Shown one piece after another: positions 15,240-24,416 of a stretch of DNA of 64,000 nucleotides. How positions within the stretch are numbered: position 1 is the stretch's first letter; each line of letters starts with the position of its first letter. The DNA is from Duganella sp. OV510 (GTDB lineage Bacteria; Pseudomonadota; Gammaproteobacteria; Burkholderiales; Burkholderiaceae_D), in contig NZ_FNEQ01000015.1 of the NCBI RefSeq assembly GCF_900100205.1, positions 1 through 64,000 on the forward strand, written 5' to 3'. The position numbers and the translations under genes are program-made. Under the pieces are notes generated by a model. That model was given only the letters and a program-made list of their open reading frames with translations, did not search any database and was not told the DNA's origin.

Positions 15240-16379
15240 TCAGACCTTTCTGGGTTGGGCCGCAAACCAGGGCAGCAGGCGGCGGATGGCTTCTTCGATC
15301 TCTGCCGTGGACACGGCAAAGCTGAAACGGATGAAGTGCTTGCCGTCGACCGGATCGAAATCGATGCCGGGGGCGGTGGCGATGCCGGTGTCCTGTAGCA
15401 GGCGCTTGCAGAAGGCCAGGCTATCGTCGGTCAGGTGGGCGATGCTGGCATAGATGTAGAACGCGCCATCCGGCGGCGCCACCGTGGTCAGGCCGAGGCC
15501 GGGCAGGGCGGCCAGCAGCAGGCGGCGGTTTTCGCGATAGACCTTGATATGGCCGTCCAGCTCGTCCAGCGCGTCAAACGCGGCTAGGCCGGCGTGCTGG
15601 CTCAGCGATGGTGCAGTCAGGAACAGGTTGCCGCAATAGGCTTGCGCGCGCTCGACGTGCCCAGGCGGCGCCAGCAGCCAGCCGAGGCGCCAGCCCGCCA
15701 TGCTGAAATATTTCGAGAAGCTGCTGACCACCAGTGCCTGCGGCTCGTAGGCGAGGATGGTCTGCGCCGGTTCGACGTAGCTGAGGCCGTGGTAAATCTC
15801 GTCCGAGATGATGCGGATGCCGCGTTCACGGCAGACCGCGACAATCGCCTTCAATTCATCCTGCTGGATCAGCGTGCCGGTTGGATTGGCGGGAGAGGCG
15901 ATGATGACGCCTTGCGGCGCCGGCTCAACGGCGGCGAGCGCGGCGGCGGTCAGCTGGAAGCCGACCTCTGCGCCACAGGCGATCTCCACCGGCTGCATGT
16001 GCAGCGCCTTCAACGTATTGCGGTAGGCTACATAGCCGGGCCGCGCCATGGCGATGCGGTCGCTTGGCGAGAACATCGAACTCAGCGCCAGCACCAGCGC
16101 CGGCGAGGCGCCGCAGGTCAGGATGAACTGGCTGGCGTCAACCTGCACGCCATAACGCTCCTGATAGAACTGCGCCAGCCTTTCCTTCAGTGGCGCGCTT
16201 TCCCAATAGCCCATGGCTTCGGCGTCCAGCACCGCGTGCGCCTTGGCGATGGCGGCCTGCGGCGCGCCGGTGGACGGCTGGCCAAATTCCATGTGGATGA
16301 TTGAACGGCCCTCGGCTTTCAGGGCGTGTGCCTGCTTGCTGATGGCGATGGCGTGGAAGGGTTCAAGTTGCGCATTCAT
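15240..16379 (-). CDS. PLP-dependent class I aminotransferase
   Basis: A 379-residue fold-type I aminotransferase. It has FGQPSTGAP near residue 33, SPANPTGT near 165, SDEIYHGL with the PLP-ring Asp near 194, and SSFSKYFSMAGWRLGW near 224 with the Schiff-base Lys. The family transfers amino groups from neutral or aromatic amino acids to 2-oxo acids; the substrate is not evident. The start at 16379 is preferred to 16418 because a TATAAT lies 6 bp before it (16386-16391, minus strand), implying a leaderless transcript. It heads a two-gene unit with the serine hydrolase and is divergent from the DUF748 gene. Confidence 0.9.
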   Translation of the reverse strand: MNAQLEPFHAIAISKQAHALKAEGRSIIHMEFGQPSTGAPQAAIAKAHAVLDAEAMGYWESAPLKERLAQFYQERYGVQVDASQFILTCGASPALVLALSSMFSPSDRIAMARPGYVAYRNTLKALHMQPVEIACGAEVGFQLTAAALAAVEPAPQGVIIASPANPTGTLIQQDELKAIVAVCRERGIRIISDEIYHGLSYVEPAQTILAYEPQALVVSSFSKYFSMAGWRLGWLLAPPGHVERAQAYCGNLFLTAPSLSQHAGLAAFDALDELDGHIKVYRENRRLLLAALPGLGLTTVAPPDGAFYIYASIAHLTDDSLAFCKRLLQDTGIATAPGIDFDPVDGKHFIRFSFAVSTAEIEEAIRRLLPWFAAQPRKV

Positions 16380-16385
16380 GCTTCG

Positions 16386-16391
16386 ATTATA
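16386..16391 (-). promoter_or_regulatory. TATAAT -10 box of a likely leaderless aminotransferase transcript
   Basis: On the minus strand TATAAT ends 6 nt before the ATG at 16379, which places +1 on or next to the A of the start codon. No ribosome site could lie within such a transcript. A longer start at 16418 would contain this promoter inside the gene and is less likely. Confidence 0.6.
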
Positions 16392-16430
16392 CTGTTGCCT
16401 GTAGCATAAAAAAAGCAAAGGTTAGCAGGC

Positions 16431-19400
16431 ATGACGATACGATGGAAGCGATGGGCAATTGGCGCGGCAAGCGCGGTTGGTGTGTATGCGGTGGCTGGCT
16501 TTGGGCTGCTGCCGGGCATCATCAAGAGCCAGCTGCCCAAGTATGCGGAGACGGAGCTGGAGCGCAAGGCCAGTATCGGCGAACTCCGTTTCAATCCCTT
16601 CACTTTAAGGCTGGAGGCCAAGGACGTCAGGCTGACCGAAGCCGATGGCGCGCCGCTGTTCGCGGTCGGTGGACTGGCGGTGGAGATGCAATGGCGCTCG
16701 CTGTTCCGTCGCGCCTGGAGTTTTGCCGAGATCCGCATCAGCGAGCCGGCGCTGCAACTGGCGATTGCCAAGGATGGCAAGTTCAACATCGCCGAACTGC
16801 TGGCGACCATCGAGAAGCACAAGAAGAAAGACGAGCCGGAGTCCGGTCTGCCGCGCCTGGTGATCGAGCACTTTGCGCTGGAAGACGGCCAGGTGGCGAT
16901 GCACGACAAGCACGCCGGCTATGACGATACCTTCACGCCGATCACTTTTTCGCTGAATAACCTGAGCACGCTGCCGGACGAAAACGGCGATTACACGCTG
17001 AGCGCGGATGCCGGCCAGGGCGGCAAGCTGCGCTGGAAGGGCGTGGCGGCGGTCAACCCAATCAGCGGCAACGGCGTGCTGACGCTGGAGAACGTGGCGC
17101 TGCCGGGTGTGGCTGCCTACCTGAAGTCGTTCTCGCGCATCGCGGTGGCGGACGGCAAGTTGTCGGCTCAGCTGCCGTACAAATTCGGTTATCACGATGG
17201 TCAGCTAGACGCGAGTTTGATCGGCGCCGGCCTGAGCCTGGTCGATCTGTCGTTGAAGCGGGACGCCGATGCGCCGTTCGTAAAATTGAAGCAGTTGTCG
17301 GTGAATGATATCGGCGTCGATTTGCTGAAGCAGTCGGTGCAGGTTGGCGCCCTGCGCCTGAACGGCGGCGCGCTGACGGTGCGCCGCGATGCGCGTGGCG
17401 AGCTGGATGTCGCCAATCTGATGCTGCCTGCGCGTCCGGCTGCTGCCAAGCCGGCGCCTGCGGCCGCCAAGGGCGGCAGCTGGAAGCTGAAGTTCAAGCA
17501 GATCGGCCTCGACGGCGTGGCGCTTAGTTACTTCGACCAGACCGTTAGCCCGGCAATGAAGGTCAGCGCCGATGGCGCCCGGCTGAAGCTGGTGTTGGCG
17601 ATGGAAGGTTCCCGGCTGAACATCGACGATGCCGCATTCTCGATGGACAACGTGTCGCTAAGCAGCGGCACGCGAGCGCCGTTCAAGCTGTCGCGCATTG
17701 GCTTCGAGGATGCCGCGCTGGACCTGGATGCGCACAAGATCAGCGCCGGCCGCTTGTACGCGAATGGCGGACAGCTGGACCTGTCGCGCGACGCCAAGGG
17801 ACAGTTCCTGTTCCTGGACATGCTGCCGAAATCTGGCAGCGCCGCAACGTCGCGCGAGGCCAGCGGGCCGGCGTGGACGGCGGATGTGAAATCGGTCGAG
17901 GTCAACAAGTTCGGCGCGCTGTATGCGGATGCCGGCACCGGCATCAAGGTCAATCTGCAAAACTTCAACCTGAAGCTGCGCGACGCCAGCACGGACTTGA
18001 AGAAGCCGCTGGCGTTCGAGGGTGGCGTTGGCCTGAAAGAGGGCGGCCAACTGCTGGCCAAGGGCAAGGTCGTCCCAGCCACCGGCGCGGTCGATACCGA
18101 ACTGAATCTGACCAAGCTGGCGCTGGCGCCGGTGCAGCCGCTGCTGAGCAAATACGTCAAGCTGAAGATCGCCGATGGCGCGATCAATGCGCAAGGCTGG
18201 CTGCGTACCGGCACGGGCAATAGCAAGGCCGATCCTGCGGTGCGCTACAACGGCTCGTTCGAGGTGGCCGAGCTATCGCTGAATGAGCTGGATAACGATC
18301 GTTTCGCCCACTGGACCAGCGTGCGCGCCGACAAGCTGGCGCTGAGCGTGCAGCCGAATCTGCTGGATGTGTCCGAGCTGCGCGTGATCGAGCCGAATGC
18401 CATCCTGATTATCGAGAACGACCGCAGCTTCAATGCGCAGCGGCTGCTGGTGGAACAGCCTGCGCCGGCAGCCACAGCCACAGCCACAGCCACACCGGCC
18501 GCGCAGCCAGCCGGTGCATCGGCCGAGCCGTTCCCGATCCGTGTGCGCCGCGTGCGCCTGCAGGACGCCAAGCTGGATTTCACGGACCTGAGCCTGCGCC
18601 CGCAGTTTGGCGCCAAGATTTATGCGTTGAATGGTGTGATCACCGGCCTGTCGTCCAAGCGCGATGCGCGCAGCCAGATCGAACTGGATGGCCGTGTCGA
18701 TGACTATGGCCTGGCGCGCGTGCGCGGCCAGCTGAATCCTTTCGTGCCGGCAGATAACACTGATCTGAATGTGCTGTTCAAAAATGTCGACATGGTTGCC
18801 GCCTCGCCGTACAGCATGAAGTTCGCCGGCTACAAGATCGCCGAGGGCAAGATCTCGCTGGACTTGCAGTATAAAGTGCGCAATGGCCAACTGGATGGCA
18901 ACAACCAGGTCGTGCTCGACAAGCTGACGCTGGGTGAACGCATCGACAGCCCGGATGCGCTCAAGCTGCCGCTGGAGCTGGCGCTGGCCATCCTCAAGGA
19001 CAGCAATGGCAAGATCGATCTGGGCATTCCGGTGTCGGGCAACCTGAACGACCCGAGTTTCAGCTATGGCGCGGTGGTGTGGAAGGCGCTGGGCAATGTG
19101 CTGACCAAGGTGGTGACGTCGCCATTCCGCGCGCTGGGTAATCTGTTTGGCGTCAGCGGCGACAGGCTGGAAGCAGTGGAGTTTGATGCCGGCAGCGATG
19201 TGGTATTGCCGCCAGAACGCGAGAAGCTGAAGCAGGTGGCGCAGATTCTGGCGAAGAAGCCGGAGCTGAAACTGTCCGTGCCGGGCTTGTATAGCGAAGC
19301 GGCCGACGGCGCCGCACTGCGTGCACAAGCGTTGCGTCGCGAGGCGCTGGGGCGCGCGGGCGTCAAGCTGGCCGCGAATGAGCAGCCAGGTCCGCTGGAT

Positions 19401-19808
19401 ATCGGCCAGCGCAAGGTGCGCGGTGCGATACGCGATCTGTACGCGGAGCGCTTCGGTGCACCTGAACTGGACAAGGAAAAGAAAGCGGCCGAAGTGGCTG
19501 GTGCGAACGCGGTGGCCGTTGATGCCACGCAGAAGAAGCTGCCGGTGCTGCAACGCCTGGGCAATATGGTGCAGGGTGAACCGCAGGTGGCGGATGCGAC
19601 GGCGTTCTACGGCAAGCTGCAAGCACGCCTGGAACAAAATCAGCCGCTGCCGAAGGATGCCTTGCTGCAGCTGGGCGCACGTCGCACCTCGGCGGTGATT
19701 ACGGTGCTGAAGGAGGCCGGCGCGACGGCCACGCCGGCGGTGCCGGTGGCGGTGGATGGCGCAATCGGCAAGCCGGTGGCCGTCAAGCTGGAACTGTCGG
19801 CCAAATAA
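16431..19808 (+). CDS. Large DUF748 (AsmA-like) envelope protein
   Basis: An 1125-residue DUF748 protein, part of the AsmA-like group of long beta-groove proteins thought to bridge the inner and outer membranes for lipid transport. There is one N-terminal membrane anchor (residues about 8-30, WAIGAASAVGVYAVAGFGLLP) and then a long periplasmic part with repeated beta segments (ASIGELRFNPFTLRLEAKDVRL near 47). The last about 200 residues (VEFDAGSDVVLPPEREKLKQVAQIL...) resemble an OmpA-like peptidoglycan-binding domain. Residues about 681-688 are an (AT)4 run coded by a GCCACA hexanucleotide repeat. It is followed 1 bp later by the EamA transporter gene. Confidence 0.88.
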   Translation: MTIRWKRWAIGAASAVGVYAVAGFGLLPGIIKSQLPKYAETELERKASIGELRFNPFTLRLEAKDVRLTEADGAPLFAVGGLAVEMQWRSLFRRAWSFAEIRISEPALQLAIAKDGKFNIAELLATIEKHKKKDEPESGLPRLVIEHFALEDGQVAMHDKHAGYDDTFTPITFSLNNLSTLPDENGDYTLSADAGQGGKLRWKGVAAVNPISGNGVLTLENVALPGVAAYLKSFSRIAVADGKLSAQLPYKFGYHDGQLDASLIGAGLSLVDLSLKRDADAPFVKLKQLSVNDIGVDLLKQSVQVGALRLNGGALTVRRDARGELDVANLMLPARPAAAKPAPAAAKGGSWKLKFKQIGLDGVALSYFDQTVSPAMKVSADGARLKLVLAMEGSRLNIDDAAFSMDNVSLSSGTRAPFKLSRIGFEDAALDLDAHKISAGRLYANGGQLDLSRDAKGQFLFLDMLPKSGSAATSREASGPAWTADVKSVEVNKFGALYADAGTGIKVNLQNFNLKLRDASTDLKKPLAFEGGVGLKEGGQLLAKGKVVPATGAVDTELNLTKLALAPVQPLLSKYVKLKIADGAINAQGWLRTGTGNSKADPAVRYNGSFEVAELSLNELDNDRFAHWTSVRADKLALSVQPNLLDVSELRVIEPNAILIIENDRSFNAQRLLVEQPAPAATATATATPAAQPAGASAEPFPIRVRRVRLQDAKLDFTDLSLRPQFGAKIYALNGVITGLSSKRDARSQIELDGRVDDYGLARVRGQLNPFVPADNTDLNVLFKNVDMVAASPYSMKFAGYKIAEGKISLDLQYKVRNGQLDGNNQVVLDKLTLGERIDSPDALKLPLELALAILKDSNGKIDLGIPVSGNLNDPSFSYGAVVWKALGNVLTKVVTSPFRALGNLFGVSGDRLEAVEFDAGSDVVLPPEREKLKQVAQILAKKPELKLSVPGLYSEAADGAALRAQALRREALGRAGVKLAANEQPGPLDIGQRKVRGAIRDLYAERFGAPELDKEKKAAEVAGANAVAVDATQKKLPVLQRLGNMVQGEPQVADATAFYGKLQARLEQNQPLPKDALLQLGARRTSAVITVLKEAGATATPAVPVAVDGAIGKPVAVKLELSAK
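18471..18494 (+). repeat. Hexanucleotide GCCACA repeat, 4 copies
   Basis: Four tandem GCCACA units code for Ala-Thr four times in a Pro/Ala-rich linker of the DUF748 protein. Copy number changes would keep the frame and only alter linker length. Confidence 0.8.
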
Positions 19809-19809
19809 G

Positions 19810-20664
19810 ATGGCGGAGGATAAAACATCCGTCGCGGGTAATCCATGGTTGGCCGGGCTGGCGCTGCTGTGCAGCCAGCTGTCGCTGAACGTCGGCGCGG
19901 CGTTTGCCAAGAACCTGTTTCCCAAGGTGGGCGTGGAGGGCGTGACGGCGTATCGCGTCGGCATCTCGGCGCTGATCATGCTGGCGATGTTTCGTCCATG
20001 GCGCACGCGGCTGACGTGGAAGCAGGCCGTCAATGTCGCGATCTATGGTTCGGTGATCGGCATCATGAACCTGATGATCTACCGCGCTTTTGCGCGAATT
20101 CCGATGGGGATCGCGGTGGCGATTGAAGTGGCGGGGCCGCTGACGGTGGCGGTGCTGTCCTCGCACCGGCCACGCGATATCGTCGCCGTGTGCCTGGCGG
20201 TGGCGGGGCTGTATTTCCTGCTGCCGATCCATGGCCACGTCGACCAGCTTGATCCGGTAGGCGTCGCCTATGCGGCAGGCGCGGCGGTGTGCTGGGCCTT
20301 GTACATCGTCTACGGCAAGCGCGTGTCGGCGATGTCCGGCGGCCAGTCGGTGGCGTGGGGCATGCTGGCGGCGTCGGTGTTCATTGTGCCGATCGGCGCG
20401 GCGCATACAGGCATGGACTTGCTGACGCCGTCGTTCCTGCTGGTCGGCACAGTGATCGCCGTGATGTCCAGCGCCGTGCCGTACACGCTGGAGATGCTAT
20501 CGATGCGCACGCTGTCGTCGCGCACCTTCAGCATGTTCAGCAGCGCCGCCCCGGCACTGAGCGCGCTGGCCGGCATGTTCGTGCTCGGCGAACATTTGAC
20601 ACTGACACAATGGCTGGCCATCACCGCCATCGTCATGGCGTCAGCGCTCACATCTTTGCGCTAG
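19810..20664 (+). CDS. EamA/DMT family transporter, RhtA-like
   Basis: A 284-residue membrane protein with ten hydrophobic segments in two EamA halves. It resembles RhtA-type threonine/homoserine exporters: SLNVGAAFAKNLFPKVGVEGVTAYRVG near residue 25, IPMGIAVAIEVAGPLTVA near 98 and AVPYTLEMLSMRTLS near 222. It probably exports small neutral metabolites across the inner membrane. The start at 19810 is 1 bp past the DUF748 stop with GGCGGAGGA inside rather than before it, so coupling to the upstream gene is likely. Confidence 0.85.
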   Translation: MAEDKTSVAGNPWLAGLALLCSQLSLNVGAAFAKNLFPKVGVEGVTAYRVGISALIMLAMFRPWRTRLTWKQAVNVAIYGSVIGIMNLMIYRAFARIPMGIAVAIEVAGPLTVAVLSSHRPRDIVAVCLAVAGLYFLLPIHGHVDQLDPVGVAYAAGAAVCWALYIVYGKRVSAMSGGQSVAWGMLAASVFIVPIGAAHTGMDLLTPSFLLVGTVIAVMSSAVPYTLEMLSMRTLSSRTFSMFSSAAPALSALAGMFVLGEHLTLTQWLAITAIVMASALTSLR

Positions 20665-20719
20665 ATCAAACCAGCTCAGCTTGCCTGAGCGGCACGCGAC
20701 GGCCTACGATGTAGCCATT

Positions 20720-21013
20720 ATGGATCTTGACGCCCGCCTCGACAAAATTGAAACGCGCCTCGACAGGCATGACGAAATGTTTGTCGATGTGCTCGGCCGT
20801 CTGGCGCGCATCGAGGCCCGGCTGGAGCATATGGCGACCAAGGAGGACCTGGAGAAAATATCCGCCACCATCATACGCTGGATGGTCGGCATCATGTTCG
20901 GTGGCGGGGTGCTGGCGGTGACAGTGATGACCTTTGTGCTGAACAACGCTGTACCGAAAGCGGCAGCGGTGCCGCCTACGCCCATCGTCATCCAGGTACC
21001 GGCCTACAAATAG
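20720..21013 (+). CDS. Small coiled-coil protein with C-terminal membrane helix
   Basis: A 97-residue protein (MDLDARLDKIETRLDRHDEMF...). Residues 1-45 form a heptad-rich coiled coil (LDKIETRLDRHDEMFVDVLGRLARIEARLEHM), followed by one membrane helix (WMVGIMFGGGVLAVTVMTFVL, about 54-74) and a Pro/Val-rich tail. This tail-anchored coiled-coil layout recurs in many bacterial small proteins, including the one at 9386-9841 in this window. The start at 20720 is preferred to 20681 because it opens directly with the coil. Function unknown. Confidence 0.65.
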   Translation: MDLDARLDKIETRLDRHDEMFVDVLGRLARIEARLEHMATKEDLEKISATIIRWMVGIMFGGGVLAVTVMTFVLNNAVPKAAAVPPTPIVIQVPAYK

Positions 21014-21072
21014 CTGCTTGTTGCTTTTGCAACCGGATCGTGGCAGCATGATTGCTTCTTCAAGGAGACGCC

Positions 21073-21390
21073 ATGCAAATCGCCCGTGCCCAACAACCTA
21101 TCGCTGCCGCCGCTGTCACGCTGGTGTTGTGGATCGCTTGCGTGGCGTCGTACTTGCCGCCGCTGGTGCAGCACACCACAAAGTCGATCCTGCTGATGAT
21201 CGCCACCGGCATCGGTATCCTGGTGTGCTATGTGCTGCACCTGGTATTTGTCGGCATTGCCGCCAGGCGGCTCGGCCGTTCGCCGGTGTTGTGGGTGATT
21301 GTGTCGGCATGCTTCATGCCGATTGCTTCCATCATCGGCCTGATCATCTTCGAGTGGTTCAGCGAGCAGGAAAAGCAAGCCACCGCCTGA
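21073..21390 (+). CDS. Small inner-membrane protein
   Basis: A 105-residue protein with three hydrophobic segments (residues about 11-31, 40-61 and 70-93) and a short charged tail (EWFSEQEKQATA). It starts after AAGGAG at 21061-21066. No family recognised. It stands alone between the coiled-coil gene and alaC. Confidence 0.7.
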   Translation: MQIARAQQPIAAAAVTLVLWIACVASYLPPLVQHTTKSILLMIATGIGILVCYVLHLVFVGIAARRLGRSPVLWVIVSACFMPIASIIGLIIFEWFSEQEKQATA

Positions 21391-21487
21391 AGCACTTGCC
21401 AGACATGGATGGGATCGTCTAGTATCGATCCCGATGCATCAGCATCGACGTCGCTCGGACGGTTCCGGGCGCTTACGTGAGACATCC

Positions 21488-22687
21488 ATGACTGACACCC
21501 AAAATCCGCGCAGCTTTGCGCGCATCGATCGCCTGCCTCCCTACGTTTTCAATGTCACCGCCGAGCTCAAGCTGGCGGCACGCCGTCGCGGCGAAGACAT
21601 CATCGATATGTCGATGGGCAATCCAGACGGCGCCACGCCGCCGCACATCGTGTCCAAGCTGGTCGACACGGTGCAACGCCCGGATACCCATGGCTATTCG
21701 GCCTCCAAAGGCATCCCGCGCCTGCGCCGCGCCATCTCGCGCTGGTACAAGACGCGCTATGAGGTCGACTTCGATCCGGACTCGGAAGCCATCGTCACCA
21801 TCGGCTCCAAGGAAGGCCTGGCGCACCTGATGCTGGCCACGCTGGACCAGGGCGACACCGTGCTGGTGCCCAATCCCAGCTATCCGATCCATATCTGGGG
21901 CGCGGTGATCGCCGGTGCGAATATCCGCTCGGTGCGCATGACGCCGGGCGTCGACTTCTTCGATGAACTGGAACGCGCGGTGCGCGAAAGCTATCCGAAG
22001 CCGAAGATGATGATACTTGGCTTCCCGTCGAATCCCACCGCGCAGTGCGTCGAGCTGGAATTTTTTGAGCGTGTGGTGGCGCTGGCCAGGCAGCACAACA
22101 TCCTGGTGGTGCACGATCTGGCCTACGCCGACATCGTGTTTGACGGCTGGAAAGCGCCGTCGATCATGCAGGTGCCGGGCGCGCGCGAGGTGGCGGTGGA
22201 ATTCTTCACGCTGTCGAAGAGCTACAACATGGCTGGCTGGCGCGTCGGCTTCATGGTCGGCAACAAGGAGCTGGTGGCCGCACTGGCGCGCATCAAGAGC
22301 TACCACGACTACGGCAGCTTCACGCCGGTGCAGGTGGCGGCGATTGCCGCGCTGGAGGGCGACCAGTCCTGCGTCAGCGACATCTGCGCGCAATACCAAA
22401 GCCGCCGCGACGTGCTGCACAAGGGCCTGGTCGAAGCCGGCTGGCCGGTGGACAAGCCGAAAGCTTCGATGTACATCTGGGCGCGCATCCCGGAAGCTTA
22501 TCGCCATCTGGGCTCGCTGGAATTCGCCAAGCTGCTGCTGGCCGAGGCCAAGGTTTGCGTATCCCCCGGCATCGGCTTCGGGGAGTACGGGGACGAATAC
22601 GTGCGCTTCGCCCTGATCGAGAACGAAGCGCGCATCCGTCAGGGCCTGCGTGGCATTAAAGCCATGTTACGTAAAACTGCGGCGTAA
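21488..22687 (+). CDS. alaC: Glutamate-pyruvate aminotransferase AlaC
   Basis: A 399-residue PLP-dependent aminotransferase that makes alanine from pyruvate using glutamate. It aligns with E. coli AlaC almost block by block: FARIDRLPPYVFNVTAELKLAARRRGED, DMSMGNPDGATPPHIV, TIGSKEGLAHLMLATLD, GFPSNPTAQCVELEFFE, VVHDLAYADIVFDGWKAPS and FFTLSKSYNMAGWRVGFM with the Schiff-base Lys. The start at 21488 matches the E. coli N-terminus (MTDT versus MADT); the frame is open upstream to 21434. It is a single-gene unit closed by a GC-rich hairpin. Confidence 0.95.
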   Translation: MTDTQNPRSFARIDRLPPYVFNVTAELKLAARRRGEDIIDMSMGNPDGATPPHIVSKLVDTVQRPDTHGYSASKGIPRLRRAISRWYKTRYEVDFDPDSEAIVTIGSKEGLAHLMLATLDQGDTVLVPNPSYPIHIWGAVIAGANIRSVRMTPGVDFFDELERAVRESYPKPKMMILGFPSNPTAQCVELEFFERVVALARQHNILVVHDLAYADIVFDGWKAPSIMQVPGAREVAVEFFTLSKSYNMAGWRVGFMVGNKELVAALARIKSYHDYGSFTPVQVAAIAALEGDQSCVSDICAQYQSRRDVLHKGLVEAGWPVDKPKASMYIWARIPEAYRHLGSLEFAKLLLAEAKVCVSPGIGFGEYGDEYVRFALIENEARIRQGLRGIKAMLRKTAA

Positions 22688-22705
22688 ATCTGCGCCAAGT
22701 TTAAG

Positions 22706-22732
22706 CCGCATCAAACCCTAGGGTTGATGCGG
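22706..22732 (+). terminator. Hairpin after alaC, no T tract
   Basis: CCGCATCA/TGATGCGG and ACCC/GGGT form a stem with one bulged A and a 2-nt loop. It lies 18 bp after the alaC stop. There is no T run, so it may be a 3'-end stabiliser or weak terminator. Confidence 0.5.
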
Positions 22733-22773
22733 AGGCTACTGTAGCTCCCTGGACCATTAGAGGAGCTGCCATC

Positions 22774-23301
22774 ATGTCCCACCTTCCCACCGGAGCCAGC
22801 GCGCGCCGCCTGGTCGATGCTGTCCAAAAACTCGAACGCAGCCTGGCGCACGCCGGCCTGCCACGCTTTGTCGCGCGGCTGCCGGTGTGCTGGCTGGCGT
22901 GGTACTACTGTCGCATGCTGGATGAAAAGATCGCCCGCATCACGCGCATCGCCGGCAAGTTCGACCGCTGGGGGCCGGCCATCCGCGAGGCCTCGCCCAA
23001 GGCGCAGGAAAAGCTGGAAATGCTGGACCTGGACCGCAGCATGCGCACCGACATCGAGTTCACCAAGGTCACCATGATGGACCTGCGTTCGTATTGCGAG
23101 GATATCGACCGCATGTTCGGCGAACTGGGCTATGAATCAGCGGGCTTGAAGCGGCGCCAGGCCGCCTTTCTGGCAATCCTGGACGCTTCCTGCGCCTCGG
23201 CCAGCCGCATGCAGGACGCATTGACGCGCCATGACGACGCGGTGCTGGCGCGCTTGCGGGCCGAAGCGGATTCCGCCGCGGCCCAGGCAGCCAGGGCTTA
23301 G
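22774..23301 (+). CDS. Hypothetical helical protein
   Basis: A 175-residue Ala/Arg-rich helical protein with no signal peptide. A moderately hydrophobic segment lies near residues 31-45 (FVARLPVCWLAWYYC), and the rest is charged helix (IARITRIAGKFDRW..., EKLEMLDLDRSMRTDIEFTKVTMMDLRSYCEDIDRMF). The ATG follows an AGAGGAG site. It ends overlapping the convergent oxidoreductase gene by 4 bp. No family recognised. Confidence 0.65.
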   Translation: MSHLPTGASARRLVDAVQKLERSLAHAGLPRFVARLPVCWLAWYYCRMLDEKIARITRIAGKFDRWGPAIREASPKAQEKLEMLDLDRSMRTDIEFTKVTMMDLRSYCEDIDRMFGELGYESAGLKRRQAAFLAILDASCASASRMQDALTRHDDAVLARLRAEADSAAAQAARA

Positions 23302-24314
23302 AAGCCTTCCAGCACGATCTTGCCCTTGGCGCGGTTGCTCTCGATCAGGGCGTGGGCGCGCTTCAGGTTGTCGGCGTTGATCTTGCCGAAACGCTCGGCC
23401 AGCGTGGTCTTCACCGCGCCGGTTTCCACCAGCTTGGCCACGTCGTTCAGCAACTGGTGCTGTTGCTGGATGTCGTCGGTCTGGAACATCGAGCGGGTGT
23501 ACATGAATTCCCAGTGCAGCGATACGCTCTTGCGCTTCAGCGTGCGCACGTCGATGGCGTCCGGATCGTCGATCAGCGCGACCTTGCCTTGCGGCGCCAC
23601 CAGCTCGCTGATCGCGGCCCAGTGATGGTCGGTCTGGTTCAGCGCGGCGACATACGTGACCGGCGGCAGGCCGAGGCGGCTGATTTCCTCATTCAGCGGC
23701 TTGCTGTGGTCGATGACGTGGTGCGCGCCCAGCTGCTTGATCCACTCGCCGGTTTCCGGACGCGATGCCGTGCCGATGATGGTCAGGCCGGTCAGCTGAC
23801 GCGCCAGCTGCACCAGGATCGAGCCGACACCGCCAGCCGCGCCGATCACCAGCAGCGACTTGCCATGGTTGGCGCCGGCGTCGCGGCTTACTTGCAGGCG
23901 GTCGAACAGCAGCTCCCAGGCAGTGATGGTGGTCAGCGGCAGGGCGGCGGCCTGGGCGAAATCCAGATTCTTCGGCTTGTGGCCGACGATGCGCTCGTCC
24001 ACCAGGTGCAGCTCGCTGTTGGTGCCGGCGCGGGTCAGGTCGCCTGCATACCAGACTTCATCGCCGACCTTGAACAGACTGATGTCCGGGCCTACTGCTT
24101 TCACCACGCCGGCGGCGTCCCAGCCGATTACCTTGGCCTGGCCTTCGGCCGGCGCAACGTTGCGGCGGATTTTGGTATCGACCGGGTTGACCGAGATGGC
24201 CCGTACTTCCACCAGCAGGTCGCGGCCGCTGGCTTGTGGCGTCGGCAGCTCGATATCGATCAGCGACTCGGCGTCTTCGATCGGCAGGGAGCGGCGGTAG
24301 GCAATGGCTTTCAT
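23298..24314 (-). CDS. Zinc-type alcohol dehydrogenase-like NADPH:quinone oxidoreductase
   Basis: A 338-residue medium-chain dehydrogenase/reductase. The N-terminal catalytic domain has AISVNPVDTKIRRN and IGWDAAGVVKAVG; the Rossmann motif is VIGAAGGVGSILVQLAR near residues 160-176. The structural-zinc Cys cluster is absent, as in zinc-independent quinone oxidoreductases of this branch. It probably reduces quinones or alpha,beta-unsaturated carbonyls with NADPH. It is transcribed divergently from the LysR gene 100 bp away, so that regulator is its likely controller. Confidence 0.88.
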   Translation of the reverse strand: MKAIAYRRSLPIEDAESLIDIELPTPQASGRDLLVEVRAISVNPVDTKIRRNVAPAEGQAKVIGWDAAGVVKAVGPDISLFKVGDEVWYAGDLTRAGTNSELHLVDERIVGHKPKNLDFAQAAALPLTTITAWELLFDRLQVSRDAGANHGKSLLVIGAAGGVGSILVQLARQLTGLTIIGTASRPETGEWIKQLGAHHVIDHSKPLNEEISRLGLPPVTYVAALNQTDHHWAAISELVAPQGKVALIDDPDAIDVRTLKRKSVSLHWEFMYTRSMFQTDDIQQQHQLLNDVAKLVETGAVKTTLAERFGKINADNLKRAHALIESNRAKGKIVLEGF

Positions 24315-24348
24315 GGAAAATTCTCCGAAAAATGTTGTGATGGGCGTA

Positions 24349-24372
24349 TCATCATTTATTTCGTAGCGATGA
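24349..24372. promoter_or_regulatory. Candidate LysR-type operator in divergent intergenic region
   Basis: An inverted repeat TCATC-N14-GATGA (24349-24353/24368-24372) lies in the 102 bp between the oxidoreductase and the LysR gene, the normal place for a LysR-type binding site. The spacing is slightly longer than the usual T-N11-A core, so this is tentative. Confidence 0.35.
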
Positions 24373-24416
24373 AAAAGAGGCGCTACGCCGAAACACTTTC
24401 AAGGATTTGACGAAAA

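Noticed and set aside
18273..20033. 586-residue open frame on the minus strand opposite the DUF748 gene
   Set aside because: His/Gln/Arg-rich composition typical of the complement of high-GC coding sequence; no motif, and the plus-strand DUF748 gene is clearly real.
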